Source: Bog-473 sp963744225 | GTDB lineage: Bacteria > Actinomycetota > Acidimicrobiia > Acidimicrobiales > RAAP-2 | Assembly: GCA_963744225.1 (NCBI GenBank) | Contig: CAVUSV010000003.1 | Span: forward strand, 310,001-374,000 | Length of the DNA stretch: 64,000 nt | Direction of reading: 5' to 3' | In this document: one piece after another, positions 55,366 through 63,049 of the stretch | Layout: every line of letters starts with the position of its first letter | How positions within the stretch are numbered: the first letter of the stretch is position 1 | Translations under genes and position numbers: made by a program | The notes under the pieces: generated by a model | What the model was told of the DNA's origin: nothing | The model's input: only the letters and a program-made list of their open reading frames with translations | Databases searched by the model: none

Positions 55366-56387
55366 CCACTGTCCTTGTCACTGGATCGGCCGGATTCATC
55401 GGCGGATACGTCGTGAAGGAGCTTTTGGATCGCGGCTACCAAGTGATCGGCGTCGACAATTACTCCAAATACGGCCCCGTGACCCGCTCGTACGACGAGC
55501 ATCCGGCCTACCAATTCGTCGAAGGAGATGTCCGCGACGTCGATCTGCTCAAGGAGCTCTTAGTGGATTGCGAGCACTTCATAGTCGGTGCCACGATGAT
55601 CGGTGGCATCTCGTACTTCCACACCTACGCCTACGACCTCCTCGCAACGAATGAGCGGATTACCGCCGCTTCGTGTGACGCCGCCATCGCAGCACATGCG
55701 AACGGACGTCTCGAGAAGGTCACATACATGAGTTCCTCCATGGTGTTCGAGTCAACGGACGTCTGGCCGTCGGTCGAGGGACAGGAGCGCCTGGTCCCAC
55801 CTCCCGCATCCTCCTACGGGTTCCAGAAGCTTGCCGTGGAGTACTTCGCGCGGGCGGCCCACGATCAATACGGCGTGCCATTCACGATTGTCCGTCCCTT
55901 TAATTGCGTCGGGATCGGTGAGCGTCGCGCCCTGGGTGACGTCGAGATCCTCAGTGGCAACGTCAAGTTAGCGATGAGCCATGTGGTCCCGGACCTCGTG
56001 CAGAAGGTGCTCAAGGGCCAGGATCCCCTCCACCTGCTGGGTGACGGCAGCCAGATTCGGCACTACACCTACGGCGGCGATCTCGCCCGGGGGATCGTGA
56101 CTGCGATGGAACACCCCGCGGCGCTGAACGAGGACTTCAATCTGTCGACTCCCCAGGCAACGACAGTGCTCGAGTTGGCCGCGGCGATCTGGGCGAAGGT
56201 CAAGGGACCGGACGTGCCGTTGAGGACCGTCAACGATCCGCCCTTCCTTTACGACGTACAGCGAAGAGTCCCTTCAGTGGAGAAGGCGGAGCGTCTCCTC
56301 GGGTTCACAGCCGAAACAGGGCTCGACGAGATCCTCACGGAGGTCGTTCCCTGGATCGAGAGCGCCCTGGTGGACGGCTCCATCTGA
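55362..56387 (+). CDS. NAD-dependent sugar epimerase/dehydratase (SDR)
   Basis: 341 residues from ATG 55362, overlapping the GT2 stop by ATGA. VLVTGSAGFIGGYVVKEL at the N-terminus, GDVRDVDLL, then MSSSMVFEST and SSYGFQKLAVEYF give the Ser/Tyr/Lys triad. IVRPFNCVGIGERRAL and LGDGSQIRHYTYGGDLARGI are typical of extended SDR epimerases. The VGATMIGGISYFHTYAYD block differs from GalE. Together with the dehydrogenase two genes upstream it probably makes one modified NDP-sugar (for example a uronic acid epimer); specificity inferred from context. Confidence 0.82.
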   Translation: MTTVLVTGSAGFIGGYVVKELLDRGYQVIGVDNYSKYGPVTRSYDEHPAYQFVEGDVRDVDLLKELLVDCEHFIVGATMIGGISYFHTYAYDLLATNERITAASCDAAIAAHANGRLEKVTYMSSSMVFESTDVWPSVEGQERLVPPPASSYGFQKLAVEYFARAAHDQYGVPFTIVRPFNCVGIGERRALGDVEILSGNVKLAMSHVVPDLVQKVLKGQDPLHLLGDGSQIRHYTYGGDLARGIVTAMEHPAALNEDFNLSTPQATTVLELAAAIWAKVKGPDVPLRTVNDPPFLYDVQRRVPSVEKAERLLGFTAETGLDEILTEVVPWIESALVDGSI

Positions 56388-56558
56388 AGTATCTGACGGT
56401 TGACGCTGCGCCGGTTCGCAGCTCAGTCACGGTGCAGTGGCGCACACCTCAGACGGCTTCGGCTGCCCACCGTTGCTCGATGTACGAGTCGGCAACACCC
56501 ATCTCAACACCCCGACGCTGAAGCAGCCGGGGATGGTGTTGGCTGGGGAGGGATCCAG

Positions 56559-57077
56559 CTACCGGTCGCGCGTGCCGTGCAACTCGATTCGCACGCTGAT
56601 CTCGGGATACACGCGGACCATCAGCATGCTGGGGGGTTTCATGCCGAACTCGCGGATGTCGAAGACGTTCGCTCCTGTCAGCGAGATGCCATCGTCGCCT
56701 ACTTCGATCTGCATGTCGTGCTCGAAGGTCCTGGTCTTACCGTGGAACAAGATATCGCCAGTGACCGCGTAGTGAGGATGCGTGCCACGGGCCGCAATCT
56801 TGGTGACTCGGCCCACAATCGTCGGGTGACGCCGGGCATCCATGCGGCGGCGCAGCTCGTGGTCGTAAAGCTGGTTCCCGGACGTGAGACTCTCGACAGC
56901 GAGTTCCAACTCGCCCGACACAGGGAGGTCGAGGTCGAGGGTTCCGTCGAGACGCGTCGATGTCTCGAACCAGCCGGTGATCCCGCGGGTCTCGGTGTTG
57001 ATCGGGTGCAAGCTGGAGCGACCGCTGACCCATATGCACGAGCGCATCGAATCCAAGTTGTAGCGAGTGAGCCCCAT
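56559..57077 (-). CDS. YceI-like family protein
   Basis: 172 residues from ATG 57077. The YceI beta-barrel pattern is clear: WFETSTRLDGTLDLDLPVSG, LAVESLTSGNQLYDHELRRR, DARRHPTIVGRV, YAVTGDILFHGKTRTFEHDM and NVFDIREFGMKPPSMLMV. Family members bind isoprenoid or other lipid ligands in a barrel. No signal peptide is visible, so a cytoplasmic protein is likely. It converges with the sugar operon and is divergent from the AhpD-like gene; it marks the end of the glycan island. Confidence 0.8.
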   Translation of the reverse strand: MGLTRYNLDSMRSCIWVSGRSSLHPINTETRGITGWFETSTRLDGTLDLDLPVSGELELAVESLTSGNQLYDHELRRRMDARRHPTIVGRVTKIAARGTHPHYAVTGDILFHGKTRTFEHDMQIEVGDDGISLTGANVFDIREFGMKPPSMLMVRVYPEISVRIELHGTRDR

Positions 57078-57154
57078 GCCTCATTTCCGTTCTCAGGTGC
57101 TCCGCACCCCGATCCCTTGCACACGAAACCCGAATACTGGCATAAAGTCGGGTC

Positions 57155-57635
57155 GTGGCTCGTCTCGAGATCCCGCCCGGAGAGGGCGGAGATGCCGTGC
57201 AGATCTGGTCGCTGCAGCCCGAGCTTGGCGCTGCGGCGACCCGTCTGGTCTCCGCAGCGTACAACAAGAGCATCCTCCCGGTCGGAGTGCGAGAGGCCGC
57301 ACGCATGAGAATCGCGCAACTCAACGACTGCACGGTCTGCCTCGCCTTCCGTGCCGACAAGGTCACTGCGCAAGGACTCGGTGATGACTTCTACTGCGCG
57401 GTCGGAACCCCTGACACGGGCACACTCTCGGAACAGGAGCAGTTGGCGGTAGAGTTCGCCGAACGTTTCGCTACGGACCACACCAGCGTCGACGACGTGT
57501 TCATGGACCGGTTGCGCCGCGTCTTTCACTGACCCCGAGATCCTGGATCTTACGATCTGCCTGTCGGCCTTTCTCGGTCTTGGTCGGACACTCCGTGTGC
57601 TCGGCATCACCGAGACGTCGTTGACCGACGTGTAG
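57155..57635 (+). pseudogene. AhpD-like carboxymuconolactone decarboxylase, frameshift near 57525
   Basis: From GTG 57155 the frame gives GVREAARMRIAQLNDCTVCL with the redox CxxC of AhpD-like proteins, then SEQEQLAVEFAERFATDH, and stops at 57532 (125 residues). In the next frame the usual C-terminus follows directly: FTDPEILDLTICLSAFLGLG, then RTLRVLGI, ending at 57635. One extra T in a TTT run explains the shift. Bridged length is about 160 residues, normal for the family. Such proteins act as thiol-disulfide peroxidase partners; the substrate is unknown. Confidence 0.75.
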
Positions 57636-57663
57636 CCGTTCAGTGTGCCGCCGGAGGCGCCCG

Positions 57664-58485
57664 TCAATCGAACAGCGCGTCGCGTTCCCGCACCGCCTCG
57701 CGCAGCCCGATCTCGCCGATTCGTGTTGAGAAGGCCCTCGCCTCAGGGGCGCGATGCCCGATGGCGTCGCTGATCGCAGCGAAGCGCTGGAGCTGCGAGC
57801 GCCCCATCAGCTCGACCCCTGTGTTCACGACTCTCTTGTTAGCGACGAGCAGATCTCGGCCGATCAGCGCCATACGCTGGGCCAGCTCGAGCACGACGCC
57901 GTCGAGCGCATCGGCCCGAGCGGTGGCGACCACGAGCCCTATATCCCTGGCCTCGGCGCCTGACAGCGTGTCCCCGGTAAGGACGAGGCGCTTGGTCCAC
58001 TGGGGGCCGAGGTGGTACAGCCACATGTTCGTCGGGGGAACCCCCATGGAGCGCACCGGCGGGAAGCCGATCCGGGCGTCGTCCGCGGCCAGAATGAGGT
58101 CGCAGTGCAAAGCGAGATCGGTCCCACCAGCCAGGCAGTTCCCCTGTACCTGCGCGATGACCGGAAGGGCGCAGTCCCAGATGCGCCCCCATCCGGCAGC
58201 CAGCTCGATCATGGCCGAGACGTCGGCTTCGATCGTGTCGCTCTGCGGGAAGTCGCCGGGGTCTGTGTCCTCGGCGATGAATCCGTAGCCCGACGAGAAC
58301 GACCTGCCGGTGCTGCGGATGATGATGACGCTGGCTGCCGCGTCAGCTTCCGCCTCCCCAACGGCTTGCAGGATCTCCCGCACGGAGCGCGGGGTGAGCG
58401 GGTTGTGATGATCCGGTCGGTTGAGCGTCAGGCGTCGCACACGCCCGATTTCCTCGACCGTCAAGGTGGTGAAGCTCGTCATCAT
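57664..58485 (-). CDS. Enoyl-CoA hydratase/isomerase family protein
   Basis: 273 residues from ATG 58485, with GGAGGG upstream; the start overlaps the ligase stop by ATGA. RRLTLNRPDHHNPLTPRSVR, FSSGYGF (first oxyanion-hole strand), VQGNCLAGGTDLALHCDLIL (second oxyanion-hole glycine and the usual first acidic position is G/T here) and FPPVRSMGVPP show the crotonase fold. The usual catalytic Glu pair of hydratases is not clearly present, so another crotonase reaction is possible. Last gene of an operon with a CoA ligase and a phosphotriesterase-like protein, suggesting breakdown of a carboxylic acid or lactone. Confidence 0.85.
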   Translation of the reverse strand: MMTSFTTLTVEEIGRVRRLTLNRPDHHNPLTPRSVREILQAVGEAEADAAASVIIIRSTGRSFSSGYGFIAEDTDPGDFPQSDTIEADVSAMIELAAGWGRIWDCALPVIAQVQGNCLAGGTDLALHCDLILAADDARIGFPPVRSMGVPPTNMWLYHLGPQWTKRLVLTGDTLSGAEARDIGLVVATARADALDGVVLELAQRMALIGRDLLVANKRVVNTGVELMGRSQLQRFAAISDAIGHRAPEARAFSTRIGEIGLREAVRERDALFD

Positions 58486-59975
58486 GGTGCCCTCCTCGCT
58501 CCCACTTCAGTCACGAGACGGGACTTGAGAACCTTGCCGCTCTCGTTGCGCGGGAGCGCGTCGACCACGGTAATGGAACGGGGCACTTTGTAGTCGGCCA
58601 ATCGAGCCAGCAGGAACGACCGCAACTCGTCGGGGGACGAGGGCCCGCGTAGGACCACCCACGCGGCGACATCCTCGCCGAGGACCTGGTGCGCCACCCC
58701 AGCCACGGCCGCCTCGGCTACCGCCGGATGCTCGAAGAGGACGGACTCCACTTCACCGGGCACCACGTTGTGGCCACCTCGAATGATGGTCTCCTTCTCC
58801 CGGCCCACGATCCAGAGGTGGCCGTCAGTATCGACGTAGCCGAGGTCGCCGCTCATGAGCCATCCGTCGACCCATGTGCGGGCGGTGCCGTCGCGATCCC
58901 CGAGGTACGCCCGCGGACGCCGCTTCCCGCCGATTGCGACCTGACCGACCTCACCGGTCGGCAGTGTCGCGCCGCTTGGGCCGACGATCCGGAGCTCAAC
59001 ACCCGGCAGGGGCTGCCCCACGGAGCCGAGATGCTTCCCGCGGTCGCCCGTCGGTGTCGCGGTCACGGCACCGAACTCGGTCATCCCGTACCCGCACAGG
59101 ATTTCCGTGCCGGGTAACCCGGCGCCAAAGCGGCGGAGCGTGGCCGCGGCGATCGGTGCGCTCCCGATGTTGATCACCGCCAGACTCGAAAGGTCAGCCG
59201 ACTCGAATCGGGAGGAGCCGACGATGAGCTCGACCATCGCCGGCACGAGGAAACCAGCCACGGGACGGTCACGTTGGACGGCAGCGATCCACCGATCCGG
59301 GTCGAAGCGGGGGAGGAACAAGCCAGTGAGGCCGCCGCGCATGGGTCCGCAGACGAGGAGCGACCCGCTCGTGGTGGCGAACGGCGAGCAAGAAAGGAAC
59401 CCGAGCCCGATCCAGGCCGACGGGATGCGTTCGGTGGTCGAGAGCCCCCCGTGCCGCACCACCACGCCCTTGGGCTGCCCGGTCGTTCCCGAGGTGTACA
59501 TGATGTCGGCAACGTCCTCCGGGCTCAGCACGATCTGGAGGTCGGCATCGTCAGGCGAAAAGAGGTCTTCCCAGCGCACGGAACCACCGGGCCCGGTGCT
59601 GGCCACGGTCGGCGCCACGGAGCGGATCTCGTCGTGGACCTCACCACACAGGACGACCGAGGCACCCGCATGGGAGAGAATCCGGGCCAGCTCGACCGGT
59701 CCGAGCCTGGCCAAGAGCGGCACGGCCACCGCTCCGGCCTTGTGAACCGCGAGGTACGACACCAGCCATTCGATGGGCTCTGCGTTGTCGATGAGCAGCC
59801 CGACGCGGTCCCCGCGGCGGAGCCCGCGTTGCATGAGGCCCCGGGCGAGCCGATTGGAGCGGCGGTGCCACGCCTCAATGGTGATCTCGGAACCGTCGTC
59901 CTGGTTCCTCCACGCCACCGCCTTGGGGAACTCCCGGGCCAGTTCAGCCACCAGTTCGGGCTGGAGCAGCGTCAT
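58482..59975 (-). CDS. AMP-forming acyl-CoA synthetase
   Basis: 497 residues from ATG 59975; the longer open frame upstream overlaps the phosphotriesterase gene and is rejected. P-loop-like IMYTSGTTGQPKG (158-170), GYGMTEFGAV, SGDLGYVDTDGHLW, IVGREKETIIRGGHNVVP and the adenylation lysine in NESGKVLKSRL are all present, in the order of the ANL superfamily. It should activate a carboxylic acid to its CoA thioester through an acyl-AMP. The start lies 22 bases after the upstream phosphotriesterase stop, and the stop overlaps the crotonase start, so the three form an operon. Confidence 0.9.
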   Translation of the reverse strand: MTLLQPELVAELAREFPKAVAWRNQDDGSEITIEAWHRRSNRLARGLMQRGLRRGDRVGLLIDNAEPIEWLVSYLAVHKAGAVAVPLLARLGPVELARILSHAGASVVLCGEVHDEIRSVAPTVASTGPGGSVRWEDLFSPDDADLQIVLSPEDVADIMYTSGTTGQPKGVVVRHGGLSTTERIPSAWIGLGFLSCSPFATTSGSLLVCGPMRGGLTGLFLPRFDPDRWIAAVQRDRPVAGFLVPAMVELIVGSSRFESADLSSLAVINIGSAPIAAATLRRFGAGLPGTEILCGYGMTEFGAVTATPTGDRGKHLGSVGQPLPGVELRIVGPSGATLPTGEVGQVAIGGKRRPRAYLGDRDGTARTWVDGWLMSGDLGYVDTDGHLWIVGREKETIIRGGHNVVPGEVESVLFEHPAVAEAAVAGVAHQVLGEDVAAWVVLRGPSSPDELRSFLLARLADYKVPRSITVVDALPRNESGKVLKSRLVTEVGARRAP

Positions 59976-59997
59976 GGCAACCACTCTGGAGCCGGCA

Positions 59998-60969
59998 TCA
60001 GTAGGGCGAGCCCCCTTCGAGGATCGTGCGTGGGTTCTCCACCAGCATCGTGGTGATGTCTCTGTCGCTGATACCGCGCTCGCGCATGACCGGGAGCACC
60101 TCGTCGGAGATGTAGGTCCAACGCCAACTCTGCGAGGCATCGATGACGGCGCGAGGAAACCAGTCGACGAAACACATGGCGTCGTGCGAGAGAACAATGC
60201 GCTCTGCGTAGCCACGGGTGCAGAGCCGCGCGACGGCGTCGACTCGCTGCTCGAGCGTGATCCCGGGCAGGCCGAAATGATCGAAGCCCAGGTAGGAGCC
60301 GTTGTCGATCAGGCTCAGGTGGTAGTCCGTGTTCACCGTGCCACCGCTGTGGCCGATCACGACCCGCGTCAGATCGACGCCCTCCTCTTGGAAGATGCGT
60401 TGCTGTTCGAGCCCCCAAGGCTCGGGGGGTGTCGGAGTGTGCGTGGTGATCGGCACCCCGGTGACGCGGTGTGCTTGCGCTACCGCGCGCAGAACACGTT
60501 CGACCCCTGGCGTGATGCCCGGGCGGTCGGAGGCGCACTTGAGGATGCCTGCCCGCACGCCGGTCTCTCCGATCCCCTCGCGAATCTCGCGAACGAAGAG
60601 GTCCACCATGGGCTCGGGTCCACCGAGCACGCTTCCCGGTCCCCGGAAGTGGAAGTACATCGGGACCTCGTTGTAGGTGTAGACGCCGGTCGCCACGACG
60701 ACATTGATCTCCGGAACCTGCTCAGCGATGGCTGCAACCCGAGGGATATAGCGGCCGAGCCCGACGACAGTGAGGTCGACGAGGGTGTCGATCCCGTGCT
60801 CCTTGAGCTCGCGCAACTTGGTGACGGCGCGCTCCTGCTGGGCCGACTCGTCCCATTCACCGGCAGGTTTCTCTATCTCGGGGCTCAGCACGAAGATGTG
60901 CTCGTGCATGAGGGTGCGCCCCAAGAGGCCTCCGTCGATCCGCCCTCGCAGCGTGTTGACCTGGGACAT
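59998..60969 (-). CDS. Phosphotriesterase-like metal hydrolase (PLL type)
   Basis: 323 residues from ATG 60969, with GGGGGAGA upstream. The amidohydrolase metal site is complete: HEH (22-24), a lysine in GILKCASD, THTPTPPEPW and IGHSGG for the two further histidines, and SHDAM for the aspartate. This is the phosphotriesterase family; bacterial members are mostly lactonases rather than true phosphotriesterases. First gene of the operon with the CoA ligase and crotonase, so a lactone opened here, activated by the ligase and processed by the crotonase is a reasonable pathway (inferred). Confidence 0.88.
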   Translation of the reverse strand: MSQVNTLRGRIDGGLLGRTLMHEHIFVLSPEIEKPAGEWDESAQQERAVTKLRELKEHGIDTLVDLTVVGLGRYIPRVAAIAEQVPEINVVVATGVYTYNEVPMYFHFRGPGSVLGGPEPMVDLFVREIREGIGETGVRAGILKCASDRPGITPGVERVLRAVAQAHRVTGVPITTHTPTPPEPWGLEQQRIFQEEGVDLTRVVIGHSGGTVNTDYHLSLIDNGSYLGFDHFGLPGITLEQRVDAVARLCTRGYAERIVLSHDAMCFVDWFPRAVIDASQSWRWTYISDEVLPVMRERGISDRDITTMLVENPRTILEGGSPY

Positions 60970-61146
60970 CGTCTCCCCCTGTCCGCTTCTCTCCTAGGCC
61001 GGCGCGGGCATCGTAGCGGGACCCCGCGGACGCGTGGCCCGCGCTGGGCGGAAGAATGTCACAGGAAGCCCACAGCGCGCTTTGCGAGGGCGTCGATTCG
61101 TAGATGGTGGGATGGCAGGGTCCCCCAGCAGAGGTTCTCCAACAAC

Positions 61147-61482
61147 ATGTCAACGTCGCACACGCCCGAGAACAGGGAGAAGGCCCGGTCCCGACTGCGC
61201 CACCTCACCCGCGGAGCCGTTCTCGCCGCCACGGGGGCCACCGCCGTGATCGGGATCGTCGTCTCCCACGTCCACCCCGGCGCCGGCAGCACGGCGCGGC
61301 AAACGAGTACGTCGGGATCCGCCGCCACCTCGTCCGGTTCGAACTCATCTGTGGGGACCTCGACATCGAGCAGTAGCACCTCTTCGTCGAACACCGGCGC
61401 AACCGGGAACACGGGCGCCTCGTCCACTCCGACGACGACGACCACGGCGCCCACCGTCACCTCGGGAGGATCTTCGGCATGA
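61147..61482 (+). CDS. Membrane-anchored Ser/Thr-rich protein next to ApbE
   Basis: 111 residues from ATG 61147, with CAGAGG upstream. A basic N-terminus (KARSRLRHLTR) precedes one hydrophobic segment (GAVLAATGATAVIGIVVSHV), then about 70 residues almost entirely Ser, Thr, Gly, Ala and Asn. Related proteins in actinobacterial ApbE operons carry this anchor and linker followed by an FMN-binding domain; here the chain stops after the linker. The strings NTGATGNTGASST resemble the TGA(T/S) core of ApbE flavinylation sites but lack the preceding Asp. The stop overlaps the apbE start by ATGA. Confidence 0.75.
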   Translation: MSTSHTPENREKARSRLRHLTRGAVLAATGATAVIGIVVSHVHPGAGSTARQTSTSGSAATSSGSNSSVGTSTSSSSTSSSNTGATGNTGASSTPTTTTTAPTVTSGGSSA

Positions 61483-62429
61483 CGTTCGCTGCCGGCACCC
61501 GTGAGCAGAAATTGACCACTCGTACCTTTCGGGCCATCGGCACGACCGCGACGGTCGTGGTGCGGGACTCCGCCACGGCGGGCGTGGCAGAGCGCCTGCT
61601 GGCGGATGAGCTCAAGGACGTCGACCTGGCCTGCAGCCGCTTCCGGGACGACTCGGAACTTCAGATGGTGCACGCCAATGCCGGTCACACGGTGCGGGTG
61701 AGCCAGTTGCTGTTCGATGCGCTCGAAGTTGCCCTCGACGCGGCCGATCGCACCGGGGGCGCCGTCGACCCCACGATTGGCAACGCGATCGCTGCCCTCG
61801 GCTACGACGTCGATCTCGACGAGGTCCACTCGCGGCCCCCCGCCCCGCCCCGGGCGCTCGGGCCGGTCGTGGGGTACATGCACGTCCAGCTCAATAGCCG
61901 TGACCGCACCGTCCGGATCCCGCGCGGGGTCCGCCTCGACTTGGGTTCGACCGCCAAGGCGCTGGCCGCCGACCGCGCGGCGGCACGTATCGCGCGGGCG
62001 ATCGGCGACGGGGTGCTCGTCAGCCTCGGTGGAGACGTCGCGGTCGCCGGAGCGCCGCCTCCGGGCGGTTGGGCTATTGGCATTGCCCGCGAGTCGTCGA
62101 CCCCGGCCGGGCAGGTCGACCAGGTCGTGGCGATCACGCACGGAGGCCTCGCCAGCTCGGCCACCTCGGTCAGGACCTGGAGAGCGGGGGACCGAAACGT
62201 CCACCACATCGTGGATCCCCGGACCGGTGACTGTGTCGATCCCTATTGGGTACTTGTCTCGGCGACCGGCACCAGCTGTGTGCAGGCCAACCTCGTGACG
62301 ACGGCCGCCATCGTGTGGGGGGAGCAGGCGCCGTGCAAACTCGCCGGCTTCGAGCAGTCGGCGCGACTCGTCCGCTTCGACGGTGAGGTCCTCTCGCTGA
62401 ACGGCTGGCCCTCGGAGATGGCGTCATGA
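61479..62429 (+). CDS. apbE: FAD:protein FMN transferase (ApbE)
   Basis: 316 residues from ATG 61479. FRAIGTTATVVV and CSRFRDDSELQMVHANAG at the N-terminus, GGAVDPTIGNAIAALGYD, DLGSTAKALAADRAA, SLGGDVAVAG, and the Mg/FAD-binding HHIVDPRTGDC are the ordered motifs of ApbE. The enzyme links FMN covalently to Thr or Ser of partner proteins, usually extracytoplasmic redox subunits. No signal peptide is visible on this copy, so it may act in the cytoplasm. It is coupled to the genes on both sides by ATGA overlaps. Confidence 0.9.
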   Translation: MTFAAGTREQKLTTRTFRAIGTTATVVVRDSATAGVAERLLADELKDVDLACSRFRDDSELQMVHANAGHTVRVSQLLFDALEVALDAADRTGGAVDPTIGNAIAALGYDVDLDEVHSRPPAPPRALGPVVGYMHVQLNSRDRTVRIPRGVRLDLGSTAKALAADRAAARIARAIGDGVLVSLGGDVAVAGAPPPGGWAIGIARESSTPAGQVDQVVAITHGGLASSATSVRTWRAGDRNVHHIVDPRTGDCVDPYWVLVSATGTSCVQANLVTTAAIVWGEQAPCKLAGFEQSARLVRFDGEVLSLNGWPSEMAS

Positions 62430-63049
62430 GCTCGACCACGCTCTGGTACGCCACGCGGGCCACCGGCATGATGGCCTTGATCCTGCTCACGCTGACCATG
62501 CTGCTGGGCCTCACCACGACCACCCGTGCCCGCGCTCGGAACTGGCCTGGCTTCGCACAGCAAGAGATGCACCGTCGCATCTCCATGATCTCCGTGATCT
62601 TTCTTGGGATCCACGTCGTAACCAGCATCCTCGACACCTATGTCAACATCAGCTGGGCCGCCGCCGTCATCCCGTTCACCTCGAGCTATAGCCGGTTCTG
62701 GGTCGGTGTGGGCACCATCGCCCTCGACCTGATGATCGCGGTCTTCGTGACCAGCTTGCTGCGGGCCAAGATGCGTCCCGGGACCTGGCGCGCCGTCCAC
62801 TGGCTTGCCTATCTCACCTGGCCGGTGGCCCTGGCCCATACGTTCGGCATGGGAACGGACGCGCGGGAAAGCTGGGTCATCGTGCTCGGTGTCGTCTGCG
62901 TCGTCTCGGTTGGTCTCGCCGGGGCGTGGCGGCTCCGGGTTGCTTCCCGTCAAGCCTCGGCGCGTACGACCTACGCGTCGGTCCCGGGAGTGCCGCCAAA
63001 GCACCTCGCGCTCGCTGCACCTGACGAGGCGGGGTCTCGCCGTGCCTAG
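62426..63049 (+). CDS. Ferric-reductase-like (heme b) transmembrane protein
   Basis: 207 residues from ATG 62426. About six hydrophobic helices with histidines H49, H63, H125 and H138 placed as heme ligands in paired helices, as in YedZ/MsrQ and ferric-reductase-like domains. RATGMMALILLTLTMLLGL and HWLAYLTWPVALAHTFGMGT are typical of the actinobacterial form found beside apbE and NuoF-like genes. It would carry electrons across the membrane between a cytoplasmic flavin/iron-sulfur module and an outside flavoprotein. Overlaps with both neighbours support one operon. Confidence 0.8.
   Translation: MSSTTLWYATRATGMMALILLTLTMLLGLTTTTRARARNWPGFAQQEMHRRISMISVIFLGIHVVTSILDTYVNISWAAAVIPFTSSYSRFWVGVGTIALDLMIAVFVTSLLRAKMRPGTWRAVHWLAYLTWPVALAHTFGMGTDARESWVIVLGVVCVVSVGLAGAWRLRVASRQASARTTYASVPGVPPKHLALAAPDEAGSRRA

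Noticed and set aside
59773..61482. 569-codon plus-strand frame
   Set aside because: Most of it is antisense to the phosphotriesterase-like gene; only the last 111 codons, from ATG 61147, are supported.
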